Source: JACDHG01 sp963815295 (lineage in GTDB: Bacteria; Actinomycetota; Actinomycetes; Propionibacteriales; Nocardioidaceae). From it: a DNA stretch of 64,000 nt. Positions within the stretch are counted from its first letter, which is position 1. Every line of letters starts with the position of its first letter. Under the pieces are notes generated by a model. That model had not been told where the DNA came from. It made no database searches and saw only the letters and a program-made list of their open reading frames with translations. The translations under genes and the position numbers were made by a program. The stretch is taken from assembly GCA_963815295.1 (NCBI GenBank), contig CAWFFZ010000008.1, positions 496,001-560,000 on the forward strand. The letters are read 5' to 3'. This document shows, in pieces, positions 27,516 through 35,733 of the stretch.

Positions 27516-28544
27516 ATGGCTGAACTGCTGTACGACGACCACGCGGACCTGAGCGTTGTCCAGGGGCGCAATGTCGCCGTCCTCGGCTACGGGAGCCAGG
27601 GCCACGCCCACGCGCTGTCATTGCGAGACTCGGGCGTCGACGTACGCGTGGGACTGCTCGACGGCTCTGCGAGCCGTGCCAAGGCCGAAGCCGAAGGGCT
27701 GCGCGTCGTGTCGCCGTTCGAGGCGTGCGAGGAGTCCGACCTGATCGTGGTGCTGGCGCCCGACCATGTGCAGCGCGGTTTGTATGCCGAGGCGATCGAG
27801 CCGAACCTCGTCGACGGCGATGCGCTGCTGTTCTGTCACGGGTTCAACATCAGGTTTGGCTACATCCAGCCGCCAGCCGGGGTCGACGTCCTCATGGTGG
27901 CCCCTAAGGGGCCGGGGCACCTCGTGCGACGGGAGTTCGAGGTCGGCCGCGGAGTGCCAGTGCTGGTTGCCGTGGAGCAGGACGCGTCCGGCAAGGCGTG
28001 GGACATGGCCCTGTCCTATGCCAAGGCCATCGGCGGCACCCGCGCCGGGGCTATCAAGACGACTTTCACTGAGGAGACCGAGACAGACCTGTTCGGTGAG
28101 CAGGCGGTGCTGTGTGGGGGAGCATCCCGACTGGTTCAAGCCGGGTTCGAGACGCTGATCGAGGCGGGGTACCAGCCGGAGATCGCTTACTTCGAGTGCC
28201 TCCACGAGCTCAAGCTGATCGTCGACCTGATGTACGAAGGCGGCATCGCCAAGCAGCGCTGGTCGGTCTCCGACACCGCGGAGTACGGCGACTACACATC
28301 GGGTCCATACATCATCGACGACTCGGTCAAGGCTCGGATGAAGGATGTGCTGGCTGCAATCCAGGACGGCTCCTGGGCTGCGGGGTTCATCGAAGACCAG
28401 GACGCGGGAGCTCCGAAGTTCAAGGAGTTCCGAAGGCAGAGCGAGTCCCACCCGATCGAGGAAACCGGCCGGGAGTTGCGCCAGCTGATGGCGTGGGTCA
28501 AGGCTCACGACGACGACTACACGGAGGGCACCGCAGCCCGGTAG
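27516..28544 (+). CDS. ilvC: ketol-acid reductoisomerase
   Basis: 342 aa class I enzyme. The Rossmann motif VAVLGYGSQGHAHALSLRDSG (about 20-40) precedes the knotted domain with the Mg-binding DLFGEQAVLCGG and YFECLHELKLIVDLMYEGG. The loop VGLLDGSASRAKAE contains Ser and Arg positioned for NADPH. AAGGAG lies 9 nt before the ATG. Third gene of the operon; it acts on IlvBN products before IlvD. Confidence 0.97.
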   Translation: MAELLYDDHADLSVVQGRNVAVLGYGSQGHAHALSLRDSGVDVRVGLLDGSASRAKAEAEGLRVVSPFEACEESDLIVVLAPDHVQRGLYAEAIEPNLVDGDALLFCHGFNIRFGYIQPPAGVDVLMVAPKGPGHLVRREFEVGRGVPVLVAVEQDASGKAWDMALSYAKAIGGTRAGAIKTTFTEETETDLFGEQAVLCGGASRLVQAGFETLIEAGYQPEIAYFECLHELKLIVDLMYEGGIAKQRWSVSDTAEYGDYTSGPYIIDDSVKARMKDVLAAIQDGSWAAGFIEDQDAGAPKFKEFRRQSESHPIEETGRELRQLMAWVKAHDDDYTEGTAAR

Positions 28545-28668
28545 GGGAGACCCGGCACGCCGGTCGGGCTGGTCGAGTCCCTGGGTCTAGACTGACCTCC
28601 GCATGAGCACGGCGTGGTGCTCCGGCTTCGACCAGCCGTCGAGCCACACCGATGCCAAAGGATCTCCG

Positions 28669-30252
28669 TTGACCAAGCCTGTCGTCCTGATCGCCGAAGA
28701 GCTGAGCCCCGCCACTGTCGAGGCGCTCGGACCGGATTTCGAGATCCGGCACTGCAACGGCGCGGACCGCGCGGAGCTGCTTGCCGCGGTTGTCGACGTC
28801 GAAGCTCTGTTGGTGCGCAGTGGCACCGTGGTTGACGTCGAGGTACTCGCAGCGGCCACTCAGTTGAAGGTCGTGGCCCGCGCCGGCGTCGGCCTCGACA
28901 ACGTCGACGTCAAGCAGGCAACGGTTTCAGGTGTCATGGTCGTCAACGCGCCGACGTCCAACATCATCAGTGCGGCCGAGCTCACCGTGGGCCTGCTGCT
29001 CGCGGCGGCGCGGCACATCGCACCCGCGAGTACGGCCCTCAAGGCGGGGGAGTGGAAGCGCAGCAAGTACACCGGCATCGAGCTCTACGACAAGACCGTC
29101 GGCATCGTAGGACTTGGCAAGATTGGTGTGCTCGTCGCCCAACGCCTCAGCGCGTTCGGGATGAGGGTGGTCGCGTACGACCCCTACGTCCAGGCGGGGC
29201 GGGCCGCCCAGCTCGGCGTGCGCCTCGTGACGCTCGATGAGCTCACGAGCACTGCTGACTTCATCTCGGTGCATCTCCCCAAGACTCCAGAGACAGTCGG
29301 CCTAATCGGCGAGGACCAGTTGGCCCGCTGCAAGTCGAACCTGATCATCGTGAACGCTGCCCGCGGCGGGATCGTCGACGAGCACGCGCTGTGCGTCGCG
29401 ATCAAAGAGGGCAGGATCGCGGGTGCAGGGCTCGACGTCTTCGCCAGCGAGCCTTGCACCGACTCTCCGCTCTTCGAGCTCGACAACGTGGTCGCCACAC
29501 CTCACTTGGGGGCATCGACGGACGAGGCGCAGGAAAAGGCTGGGGTTGCCGTTGCCCGGTCGGTCCGGCTGGCATTGAGCGGCGAGCTGGTGCCCGACGC
29601 AGTCAATGTCCAAGGTGGAGTGATCGCCGAAGACGTGCGACCCGGCATACCCCTCACTGAAAAGCTCGGTCGCATCTTCACGGCGTTGGCCGGCGAGGTA
29701 GCCCAACAGCTCGACGTCGAGGTGCGGGGCGAGATCACGGAGTACGACGTCAGGGTTCTAGAGCTGGCCGCGCTCAAGGGTGTGTTCGTCGACGTCGTCG
29801 AGGAGACGGTGTCCTACGTCAACGCTCCCCTTCTCGCGGCTGAGCGCGGTCTAGCAGTGCGGCTCGTCACCGACGCTGAGAGCCCCGATCACCGGAACCT
29901 CGTCACGTTGCGCGGCACCCTTGCTGATGGCAGCCAGATCTCTGTGTCTGGCACGTTGATCGGGATCCACCATCGCGAGCGGCTCGTCGAGGTCAATGGT
30001 TATGACGTCGACCTCGAGCCGACGTCGCACCTGGCGTTCTTCACCTATGAGGACCGGCCGGGCATGGTCGGTGCGATCGGACGGATCCTTGGTGATGCCG
30101 CCATCAACATCGGCGGGATGCAGGTCGCCAGGGACCACCGAGGCGGGCTTGCCTTGGTGGCCATGACGGTCGACAGTGCGATTCCGCCGCCTGTGCTCGA
30201 GGAGATCGTCGCCGAGATGGACGCCCACACTGCCCGCAGCGTCGAGGTCTGA
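28669..30252 (+). CDS. serA: D-3-phosphoglycerate dehydrogenase
   Basis: First step of serine synthesis. 527 aa from the TTG at 28669, the usual long-form length, beginning TKPVVLIAEELSPATVEALG; AAAGGA (28657-28662) is 6 nt upstream. Domains are substrate-binding, NAD-binding (VGIVGLGKIGVLVAQRL, about 137), the ASB domain (about 320-450) and a C-terminal ACT domain (YEDRPGMVGAIGRIL) that senses serine. An in-frame ATG at 28603, 9 nt after TAGACT, would add 22 residues with no conserved sequence. Probable weak terminator dyad at 30252-30276. Confidence 0.95.
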   Translation: MTKPVVLIAEELSPATVEALGPDFEIRHCNGADRAELLAAVVDVEALLVRSGTVVDVEVLAAATQLKVVARAGVGLDNVDVKQATVSGVMVVNAPTSNIISAAELTVGLLLAAARHIAPASTALKAGEWKRSKYTGIELYDKTVGIVGLGKIGVLVAQRLSAFGMRVVAYDPYVQAGRAAQLGVRLVTLDELTSTADFISVHLPKTPETVGLIGEDQLARCKSNLIIVNAARGGIVDEHALCVAIKEGRIAGAGLDVFASEPCTDSPLFELDNVVATPHLGASTDEAQEKAGVAVARSVRLALSGELVPDAVNVQGGVIAEDVRPGIPLTEKLGRIFTALAGEVAQQLDVEVRGEITEYDVRVLELAALKGVFVDVVEETVSYVNAPLLAAERGLAVRLVTDAESPDHRNLVTLRGTLADGSQISVSGTLIGIHHRERLVEVNGYDVDLEPTSHLAFFTYEDRPGMVGAIGRILGDAAINIGGMQVARDHRGGLALVAMTVDSAIPPPVLEEIVAEMDAHTARSVEV

Positions 30253-30275
30253 CCCGCGGCGTCCCGCGCGGCGGG

Positions 30276-31662
30276 TTAGGCGCTGAGGCGGTGGGTGCCG
30301 GTGTGGTCGACGAGCCAGTATCTGCCGTGGGGTGATCGCCACAGATAGATGCCGGGGAACGGTTGTTTGACCTGCCATCTGCCGTGGGTTCGGATCCGGT
30401 GATGTCGTCGGGTCAGGGGTCCGAGTTTCCCGATCCCGGTCTGGCCGGGTGGTCCACCCTCATCGGGGTCGAGGTAGGGGATGGTGTGGTCGGTGTCCAT
30501 CTTGCGACTGGTGCACGACCCGTACGGGAACGTGTCGGCCGGTGATGATGAGGTGGACGGCTTCGCGGATATGGTCGGGGATTTCGTAGGAGTCGACGGG
30601 GGCGATGCCGGCAAGGTCGATCACGGGTTTGATCGCGATGGTGCAGTCGCCGAGCCATTGTTTGGCTTGGTCGACGGTGACGGGTCCGATCCCTTCCACC
30701 CGCGCCACACCCTCACCTGTGTTCCAGTGACTCTCTGGTCATGTGGACGTAGAGGACGGCTTTGGGTCTGGGGTCGACCTTGATGCTGACACCCCGCACG
30801 AACGCCTCAGGGTTCCCCCTGACTTCGGTGTTCGAGCTGGTCGAGATCCCGTCCGGGACGGCCGGCTGGTCGTCGGTGATCGGGATGGTCGAGATCTGGG
30901 TCTCGGCGGTGGCGTAGAGATCCATCGTCAGCTGGGGGTTGGCGAGGATGCCGAGGGCTTTGGACCGGCGTACTTCTTTCGTATCGGTGTCGCCGAGGGC
31001 GGCCAGCGCGTCGGCGGTGCGGTTGAGTCCGGCGTCGAAGCGCAGTGCGTCGGGTCCGGCGGCGGCGAAGGCTCCGGTGATGGTGCCGGTGTCGTCGGCC
31101 GGGTCTAACCACACTCCGCGGCCACGGCGACGGTTGTCTTCTCGCTCGCGGGCGTAGTCGGGGTCGGTGTCGATGATCGCCGCCTGCACCACCTTCGCCA
31201 AGCGTCCCCAGGTGAGTGAGTGGGCGTATTTGGCGACCCGCCGGTCTACCACGGCCGCGGTTTCGAGGGAGACGTCGCGGGTGTCGGTGGCGATCTGGCG
31301 TCCGATCCAGGGTTTGACCTCTCCGGCCTGGATCCGGGTCCACAGGATCGGGGAGGCGGTGGCGGAGGTCGAGGGCGTCCCCGATCAACCTGGCGGCCGA
31401 GTTGGTGGAGATGGCGAGTTCGGCGCCGAGTTCGGCGGGGCAGAACTCGCATACGTCGGGGGTGCCGTCGCCGCCGAGCGGGAGCATCTGCTCCACTCCC
31501 GGCAATCCGTAGCTCGGTCGACTCGAGGACGCCGTGGAGGTCGGCCCAATGAGCGGCGCTGCGGAGTAGTTCGACATCGGCGGCTTCGGACATCCGGCGG
31601 GCTTCCCTGGCCCGGGTGAGGGTTTCGTCGGCGTCGAGGGTGTCGAGGTCGGTGTCGAACAT
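30276..31662 (-). pseudogene. DUF222/HNH endonuclease gene, broken by at least four frameshifts
   Basis: Joined pieces give about 462 codons, the normal size of the abundant actinobacterial DUF222-HNH (13E12-repeat-like) family. The order on the minus strand is MFDTDLDTLDADETLTRARE, LPGVEQMLPLGGDGTPDVC, EVKPWIGRQIATDTRDVSL, VARVEGIGPVTVDQAKQW, then the HNH end MDTDHTIPYLDPDEGG and RRHHRIRTHG. Frame changes fall near 31510, 31348, 30718 and 30540. Several are single-base. The family is often found in many copies per genome and resembles mobile-element passengers. No intact reading frame remains. Confidence 0.8.
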
Positions 31663-31787
31663 GGGACTGAATCTATCGGTGACCGCCGACAGTTCTGATG
31701 CTCAGAACCCCTTATACACAACGGTTTTCGAGACTTTCTTGCCTCGATCTTTCCGGTGACCGAGCTTGTCGAGATCACCGCGGTCTT

Positions 31788-32060
31788 GACAGCTCGACCG
31801 CCGTATCGTCGTTCCGCAGTCGCCGGCGCGACGCCACCAGCAGCGAAACTCCCGGTCGTTGCTGCGCTCTTCCACCATGACGCGAAACCGCCGGGTCTCG
31901 ACAAGCTCGACCGCCGTGGGACTGCCGCAGTCGCCAGCGCAAGGCAACCATCAGCGCAACTCTCGGCGTTGCTGCGCTCTTCAACGCTGAGCGAAACCGC
32001 CGGCCGCCAACGCGACGCAACCATCAGGGCGACGCAACCATCAGCGCGACTTCGGCATGG
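31788..32060. repeat. degenerate tandem repeat, unit about 108 bp, plus short repeats
   Basis: Copy 1 (31788-31894) and copy 2 (31899-32003) share AGCTCGACCGCCGT, CCGCAGTCGCC, CGTTGCTGCGCTCTTC and GCGAAACCGCCGG in the same order. GCAACCATCAG occurs three more times at 31943, 32018 and 32036. A segment with GAGCTTGTCGAGATC (about 31764) is inverted relative to GTCTCGACAAGCTC (31895-31908). Together with the flanks this is the content of the 418-base gap between the DUF222 pseudogene and the methyltransferase; I see no gene there. Confidence 0.75.
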
Positions 32061-32080
32061 TCTGAGTGCTTGACCGCTGC

Positions 32081-32647
32081 TCAGTGGCGGGTGGCGATGA
32101 GGACGGCAGAGTCACTCGCCACCATCACCTCGACCGTCGTAAACCTCTCGTCGGTGAACCATTGCTGGCGGGTCATGTCGACGCGCCCGTCGTACATCGG
32201 TGGCCAGGTGGCACAGGGGGTGAAGTCGTCGAGGACGACGATCCCACCAGGGCCGAGCAGCTCCGCGACGGTGTCTACGCCTGACGCCTTGGCTTCCCGA
32301 ACGTCGAGGAAGAGCAGGGAAAACGGTGCGCGCTCCCGCAGCGCCGACCAGTCACCGTTGACGACCTCGACCCGCGGGTCGTCGCCGAACAAGTCGCTGA
32401 CCGCGTCGGCAAGATCCGCATCAACTTCAACCGTGATCACGGTGCTGCCCTCGCGCGCGGCGCTCGACAGCCAGGCAGCACCGACGCCGCAGCCCGTGCC
32501 GCACTCCCCGAGAGTGCCGCTGCGGCTGGCAGCCAGAGCAGCGAGCAGTCGCCCGGTCTCCACGCGGCTCGACGTGACGAATCCACGGCGGCGAGAGAGG
32601 TCGAGGGCCTGGCTCACGACGGGAGGGAGCTCGTTCGGAGCGGTCAC
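32081..32647 (-). CDS. class I SAM-dependent methyltransferase (O-methyltransferase-like)
   Basis: 188 aa. The SAM motif I GTLGECGTGCGVGAAWL (about 44-60), an acidic end of strand 2 (VITVEVDADLADAV) and LLFLDVREAK plus IVVLDDFTP match catechol-O-methyltransferase-like proteins of small size. The substrate is unknown. It starts at a GTG at 32647. The upstream segment holds no Shine-Dalgarno; AAGACT lies 7 nt before the GTG. Confidence 0.85.
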   Translation of the reverse strand: MTAPNELPPVVSQALDLSRRRGFVTSSRVETGRLLAALAASRSGTLGECGTGCGVGAAWLSSAAREGSTVITVEVDADLADAVSDLFGDDPRVEVVNGDWSALRERAPFSLLFLDVREAKASGVDTVAELLGPGGIVVLDDFTPCATWPPMYDGRVDMTRQQWFTDERFTTVEVMVASDSAVLIATRH

Positions 32648-32755
32648 GGGGGCGAGTCTTTCACAGCCGGGAAGTGGGATGCGAGTCTCACATCACAAGA
32701 CGGACGGCGTATTCGCAGGACATCGTCGGCGTGATCTCGCTACCGTGAAAGCACA

Positions 32756-32803
32756 ATGCGGCGCTTCGTAGTCATCCTTGCTCGCCGCGGCGGGGCCTCT
32801 TAG
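32756..32803 (+). CDS. possible 15-aa leader peptide
   Basis: The short ORF MRRFVVILARRGGAS starts 9 nt after TACCGT (32741-32746). It carries consecutive GTA GTC ATC CTT codons (Val-Val-Ile-Leu), including GTA and CTT as in the ilvB leader. A hairpin begins in its stop codon. It may sense branched-chain aminoacyl-tRNA or ribosome stalling for downstream 33017 and leuB. Could also be chance; no strong ribosome-binding site is seen. Confidence 0.4.
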   Translation: MRRFVVILARRGGAS

Positions 32804-33008
32804 GCCAACACCTCGCCGCGGTGTCCGGGCGTTGGCCGACCGCGTTGTGAGGGAAACCGCAACATGCCGATCGCATTCGGTTCTCCTTCGCTGATGAGCG
32901 AAACGTCGCCGCGCAATCCGCGCACCAGTTCGTGAATGTCAGCCATCGCGGGATCAGGCCCACCGTCTCGTTGACCGTTGACCACTTCACGAACTGAGAA
33001 CCGGAGAG
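32803..33008 (+). promoter_or_regulatory. structured leader region upstream of small gene 33017
   Basis: Three dyads follow the short ORF: GGCCAAC/GTTGGCC (32803-32837, with an inner ACACC/GGTGT), TTCGCT-GATG-AGCGAA (32887-32902), and CAGTTCGTGAA (32926-32936) with TTCACGAACTG (32986-32996). The last arm ends 7 nt before the GGAGAG ribosome-binding site, so pairing could change translation of 33017. Most of the 369-base gap between 32647 and 33017 is accounted for by this region. No named riboswitch class is recognised. Confidence 0.45.
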
Positions 33009-33016
33009 AACACACC

Positions 33017-33154
33017 ATGTATGACATGTACCCCGAGTGGGGTCCTACCCAGCTCGACGAGGAGCGCCCCGCGAACGCGTCGAAGGCTCCTGGCCCTGTC
33101 CAGGAGTCCCTCGATCTGCGTGACCACGGCGGGGAGCGCCCCGACGACAACTAG
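33017..33154 (+). CDS. 45-aa acidic small protein
   Basis: The product begins MYDMYPEWGPTQLDEERP and ends RDHGGERPDDN. It is acidic, without a hydrophobic segment, and probably disordered after the WGP motif. GGAGAG (33003-33008) 8 nt before the ATG and a clean stop at 33152-33154 support translation. It stands alone between a structured leader and leuB, which has its own -10 box. I recognise no characterised family; the aromatic MYDMYPEWGP head is the likely conserved element. Confidence 0.65.
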   Translation: MYDMYPEWGPTQLDEERPANASKAPGPVQESLDLRDHGGERPDDN

Positions 33155-33196
33155 AGCCCTGCCTTCGCATCGGCCCTGCTTCGTAGGATGCAGGGC

Positions 33197-34264
33197 ATGA
33201 CTGACACCATCCGGCTAGCCGTCATCGGCGGCGACGGCATCGGCCCCGAGGTCACCGAGCAGGCGTTGGTGGCGTTGGACGCCGCGTGTGAGGCGCACGG
33301 CATCGGCTGGACCCCGACGACGTACGACCTCGGAGCCGAACGCTGGCGACGCACCGGAGAGGTACTACCGGACACGGTCCTCGACGAGCTCCGCGACCAC
33401 GACGCGATCCTGCTCGGCGCCGTCGGCGGCCGCCCCGGCGACACCTCGATGCCGCCCGGGCTCCTCGAACGCGGCCTGCTGCTGCGGCTCCGGTTCGAGC
33501 TCGACCACTACGTCAATCTACGCCCGTCTCGCAGCTACCCTGGCGTGGCGACACCCTTGGCAGGTTCCCCCGAGATCGACTTCGTCGTCGTGCGCGAGGG
33601 GACCGAGGGCCCGTACGTCGGCAACGGCGGAACCCTCCGGGCCGGTACGTCGGCCGAGGTGGCCTCCGAGGTGAGCCTCAACACTGCCTTCGGTGTGCAC
33701 CGCGTCGTTGAAGACGCGTTCCGGCGAGCCGAGCTTCGCGGCCGGCGGCTCACCTGGGTGCACAAGACGAACGTGCTCACGCATGCAGGCGCACTGTGGA
33801 CCCGGGTGGTGACCGAGCTGTCAGCGGCACACCCCGACGTCGAGGTCGACTATCTCCACGTCGATGCGGCGACGATCGCCCTCGTCACCGACCCGGGCCG
33901 CTTCGACGTCATCGTCACCGACAACCTCTTCGGCGATATCCTCACCGATCTCGCGGGCGCCGTCACGGGCGGCATCGGCCTGGCGGCAAGCGGCAACATC
34001 AACCCCAGTAGAGCAACCCCCAGCATGTTCGAGCCTGTGCACGGTTCGGCACCCGACATCGCCGGTCGTCACATCGCCGACCCCACCGCTGCGATCTCGA
34101 GCGTCGCCTTGCTCCTTGAGCATCTCGGTCACCTCGACGCTGCGCGAGCTGTCGACCTTGCCGTGGCTGAAGACGTGATGCAGCGAGGCGAGACCCCCCG
34201 CAAGACCAACGAGGTCGGCGAAGCGATCGCCGCCAGAATCGCCGATCCGTCGCCTCGCTCGTGA
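33197..34264 (+). CDS. leuB: 3-isopropylmalate dehydrogenase
   Basis: 355 aa. Oxidative decarboxylation in leucine synthesis and, with citramalate-derived substrate, in isoleucine synthesis. It begins IRLAVIGGDGIGPEV; the metal and substrate residues lie in TDNLFGDILTDLAGAVTGGIGLA, with the NAD-binding EPVHGSAPDIAG near the C-terminus. TAGGAT (33184-33189) is exactly 7 nt before the ATG at 33197; the ATG at 33188 lies inside that box and is therefore unlikely to be used. Confidence 0.95.
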   Translation: MTDTIRLAVIGGDGIGPEVTEQALVALDAACEAHGIGWTPTTYDLGAERWRRTGEVLPDTVLDELRDHDAILLGAVGGRPGDTSMPPGLLERGLLLRLRFELDHYVNLRPSRSYPGVATPLAGSPEIDFVVVREGTEGPYVGNGGTLRAGTSAEVASEVSLNTAFGVHRVVEDAFRRAELRGRRLTWVHKTNVLTHAGALWTRVVTELSAAHPDVEVDYLHVDAATIALVTDPGRFDVIVTDNLFGDILTDLAGAVTGGIGLAASGNINPSRATPSMFEPVHGSAPDIAGRHIADPTAAISSVALLLEHLGHLDAARAVDLAVAEDVMQRGETPRKTNEVGEAIAARIADPSPRS

Positions 34265-34310
34265 GGCCGCAGCAAGGGACGCAGTTGTCGCCGTCGGATA
34301 GCGTGCCCCT

Positions 34311-35399
34311 ATGACATCCGCTGAGATCGCGATCGAGCGCAACCCGCACGGGGTGAGCGCCGAACAGCGAGCCGAGATCCTGGCCGACCCGGGCTTCGGA
34401 CGCTACTTCACCGATCACATGTTCGTGGCCGAGTGGACGCCAGACCTCGGGTGGCACAACGCTGGTGTCCGGCCCTATGGCCCGTTCACCGTTGACCCGG
34501 CTGCCTCTGTGTTGCATTACGCCCAGGAGATCTTCGAGGGCATGAAGGCCTACCGTCATACGGACGGTTCGGTCTGGACGTTCCGCCCGGAAGTGAACGC
34601 AGCGCGATTCCAGCGGTCCGCCACCCGGATGGCCCTTCCCACGTTGCCGGTCGAGATGTTCCTGCGGGCCGTTGAGTCGCTCGTAACGGTCGACTCCGAG
34701 TGGGTTCCGGACGGCGAGGGGGAGAAGTCGCTCTACCTGCGGCCGTTCATGTTCGCGTCCGAAGTCTTTCTCGGCGTCCGCCCCTGCAAGCACGTCACCT
34801 TTGCCGTGATCGCTTCCCCGGCAGGCCCCTACTTCACCGGCGGACTTACGCCGGTCAAGATCTGGTTGAGCGAAGAGTTCTCACGCGCGGCACCAGGAGG
34901 CACAGGAGCCGCGAAGTGTGGCGGCAACTATGCAGCGAGCCTGCTGGCGCAGGCCGAGGCCATCGACAACGGCTGCGACCAAGTCGTCTTCCTCGACGCC
35001 GTCAACAAACAAGACATCGAAGAGCTCGGCGGCATGAACATCTTCTTTGTCTTCAACGACGGAAACATCGTGACTCCCCGACTGAACGGATCGATCCTCG
35101 AGGGTGTGACTCGCGGCTCGGTTCTCGAGCTCGCCGCCGAGCTGGGTTACCGCGCCGAAGAGCGAGCGGTGTCGATCGACGAGTGGCGCAGCGGCGTCGC
35201 GAGTGGAGACATCGTCGAGGTATTCGCGTGCGGAACCGCCGCAGTGGTGACGCCGGTCGGGATCTTGAAGTGGCGCGGCGGGGAGCTGTCGTGCGGCGAC
35301 GAGGCCGGGAAAGTCACCACTGCCATCCGCGAGCGGCTCCTTGACATCCAGTACGGACGCGTCGATGACTCGCATGGATGGTTGCACCGCCTCGCCTGA
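34311..35399 (+). CDS. ilvE: branched-chain amino acid aminotransferase
   Basis: 362 aa, fold-type IV PLP enzyme, last step to Val, Ile and Leu. The PLP lysine is in GTGAAKCGGNYAASLLAQAEA (about 204), and EELGGMNIFFVFNDG plus ILEGVTRGSVLELA are typical of the group. TAGCGT (34299-34304) is 6 nt before the ATG without a Shine-Dalgarno. It lies between leuB and cimA in the same orientation. Confidence 0.96.
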   Translation: MTSAEIAIERNPHGVSAEQRAEILADPGFGRYFTDHMFVAEWTPDLGWHNAGVRPYGPFTVDPAASVLHYAQEIFEGMKAYRHTDGSVWTFRPEVNAARFQRSATRMALPTLPVEMFLRAVESLVTVDSEWVPDGEGEKSLYLRPFMFASEVFLGVRPCKHVTFAVIASPAGPYFTGGLTPVKIWLSEEFSRAAPGGTGAAKCGGNYAASLLAQAEAIDNGCDQVVFLDAVNKQDIEELGGMNIFFVFNDGNIVTPRLNGSILEGVTRGSVLELAAELGYRAEERAVSIDEWRSGVASGDIVEVFACGTAAVVTPVGILKWRGGELSCGDEAGKVTTAIRERLLDIQYGRVDDSHGWLHRLA

Positions 35400-35430
35400 C
35401 CGGCGTTGTGCCTTGGCGTTACCGTAAGCC

Positions 35431-35697
35431 GTGCCGGTCGCGAGTCTGATGCTGGCGCTCGGTGGCTTGGTGGCCGGGCTTTTCGTCTGGTGGGGTCCCC
35501 TCAGCGAGGACGTGCGCGCAGGCGGTGTCGTAGTCACCCGCACACTGCTCCAGCCTGGCGCAGCAACGGTGATGGTGCTGGCTGCGGCAGCGGTTGCCAG
35601 CGTCGTGCTGCTCGCCGTCCTCGTCGCAACCGGTGCGCACTACTGGCCGTTGCCGGATCCACCATGGGAGCAGTCGCTCCGCAACCTCGTGCCCTGA
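35431..35697 (+). CDS. 88-aa membrane protein
   Basis: Two hydrophobic segments (about residues 3-22 and 45-68) and a Trp/Pro-rich C-terminus characterise this small protein. The GTG at 35431 follows TACCGT (35420-35425) by 5 nt. It is 36 bases before the cimA start codon and could be transcribed with it. No family recognised. Confidence 0.55.
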   Translation: MPVASLMLALGGLVAGLFVWWGPLSEDVRAGGVVVTRTLLQPGAATVMVLAAAAVASVVLLAVLVATGAHYWPLPDPPWEQSLRNLVP

Positions 35698-35733
35698 CAT
35701 ACATTGGTGGATAACCCACCACGAGGATCCACG

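Noticed and set aside
32772..32990. 72-aa minus-strand ORF with several Cys residues
   Set aside because: No ribosome-binding site or conservation-like motif; it lies opposite the structured leader.
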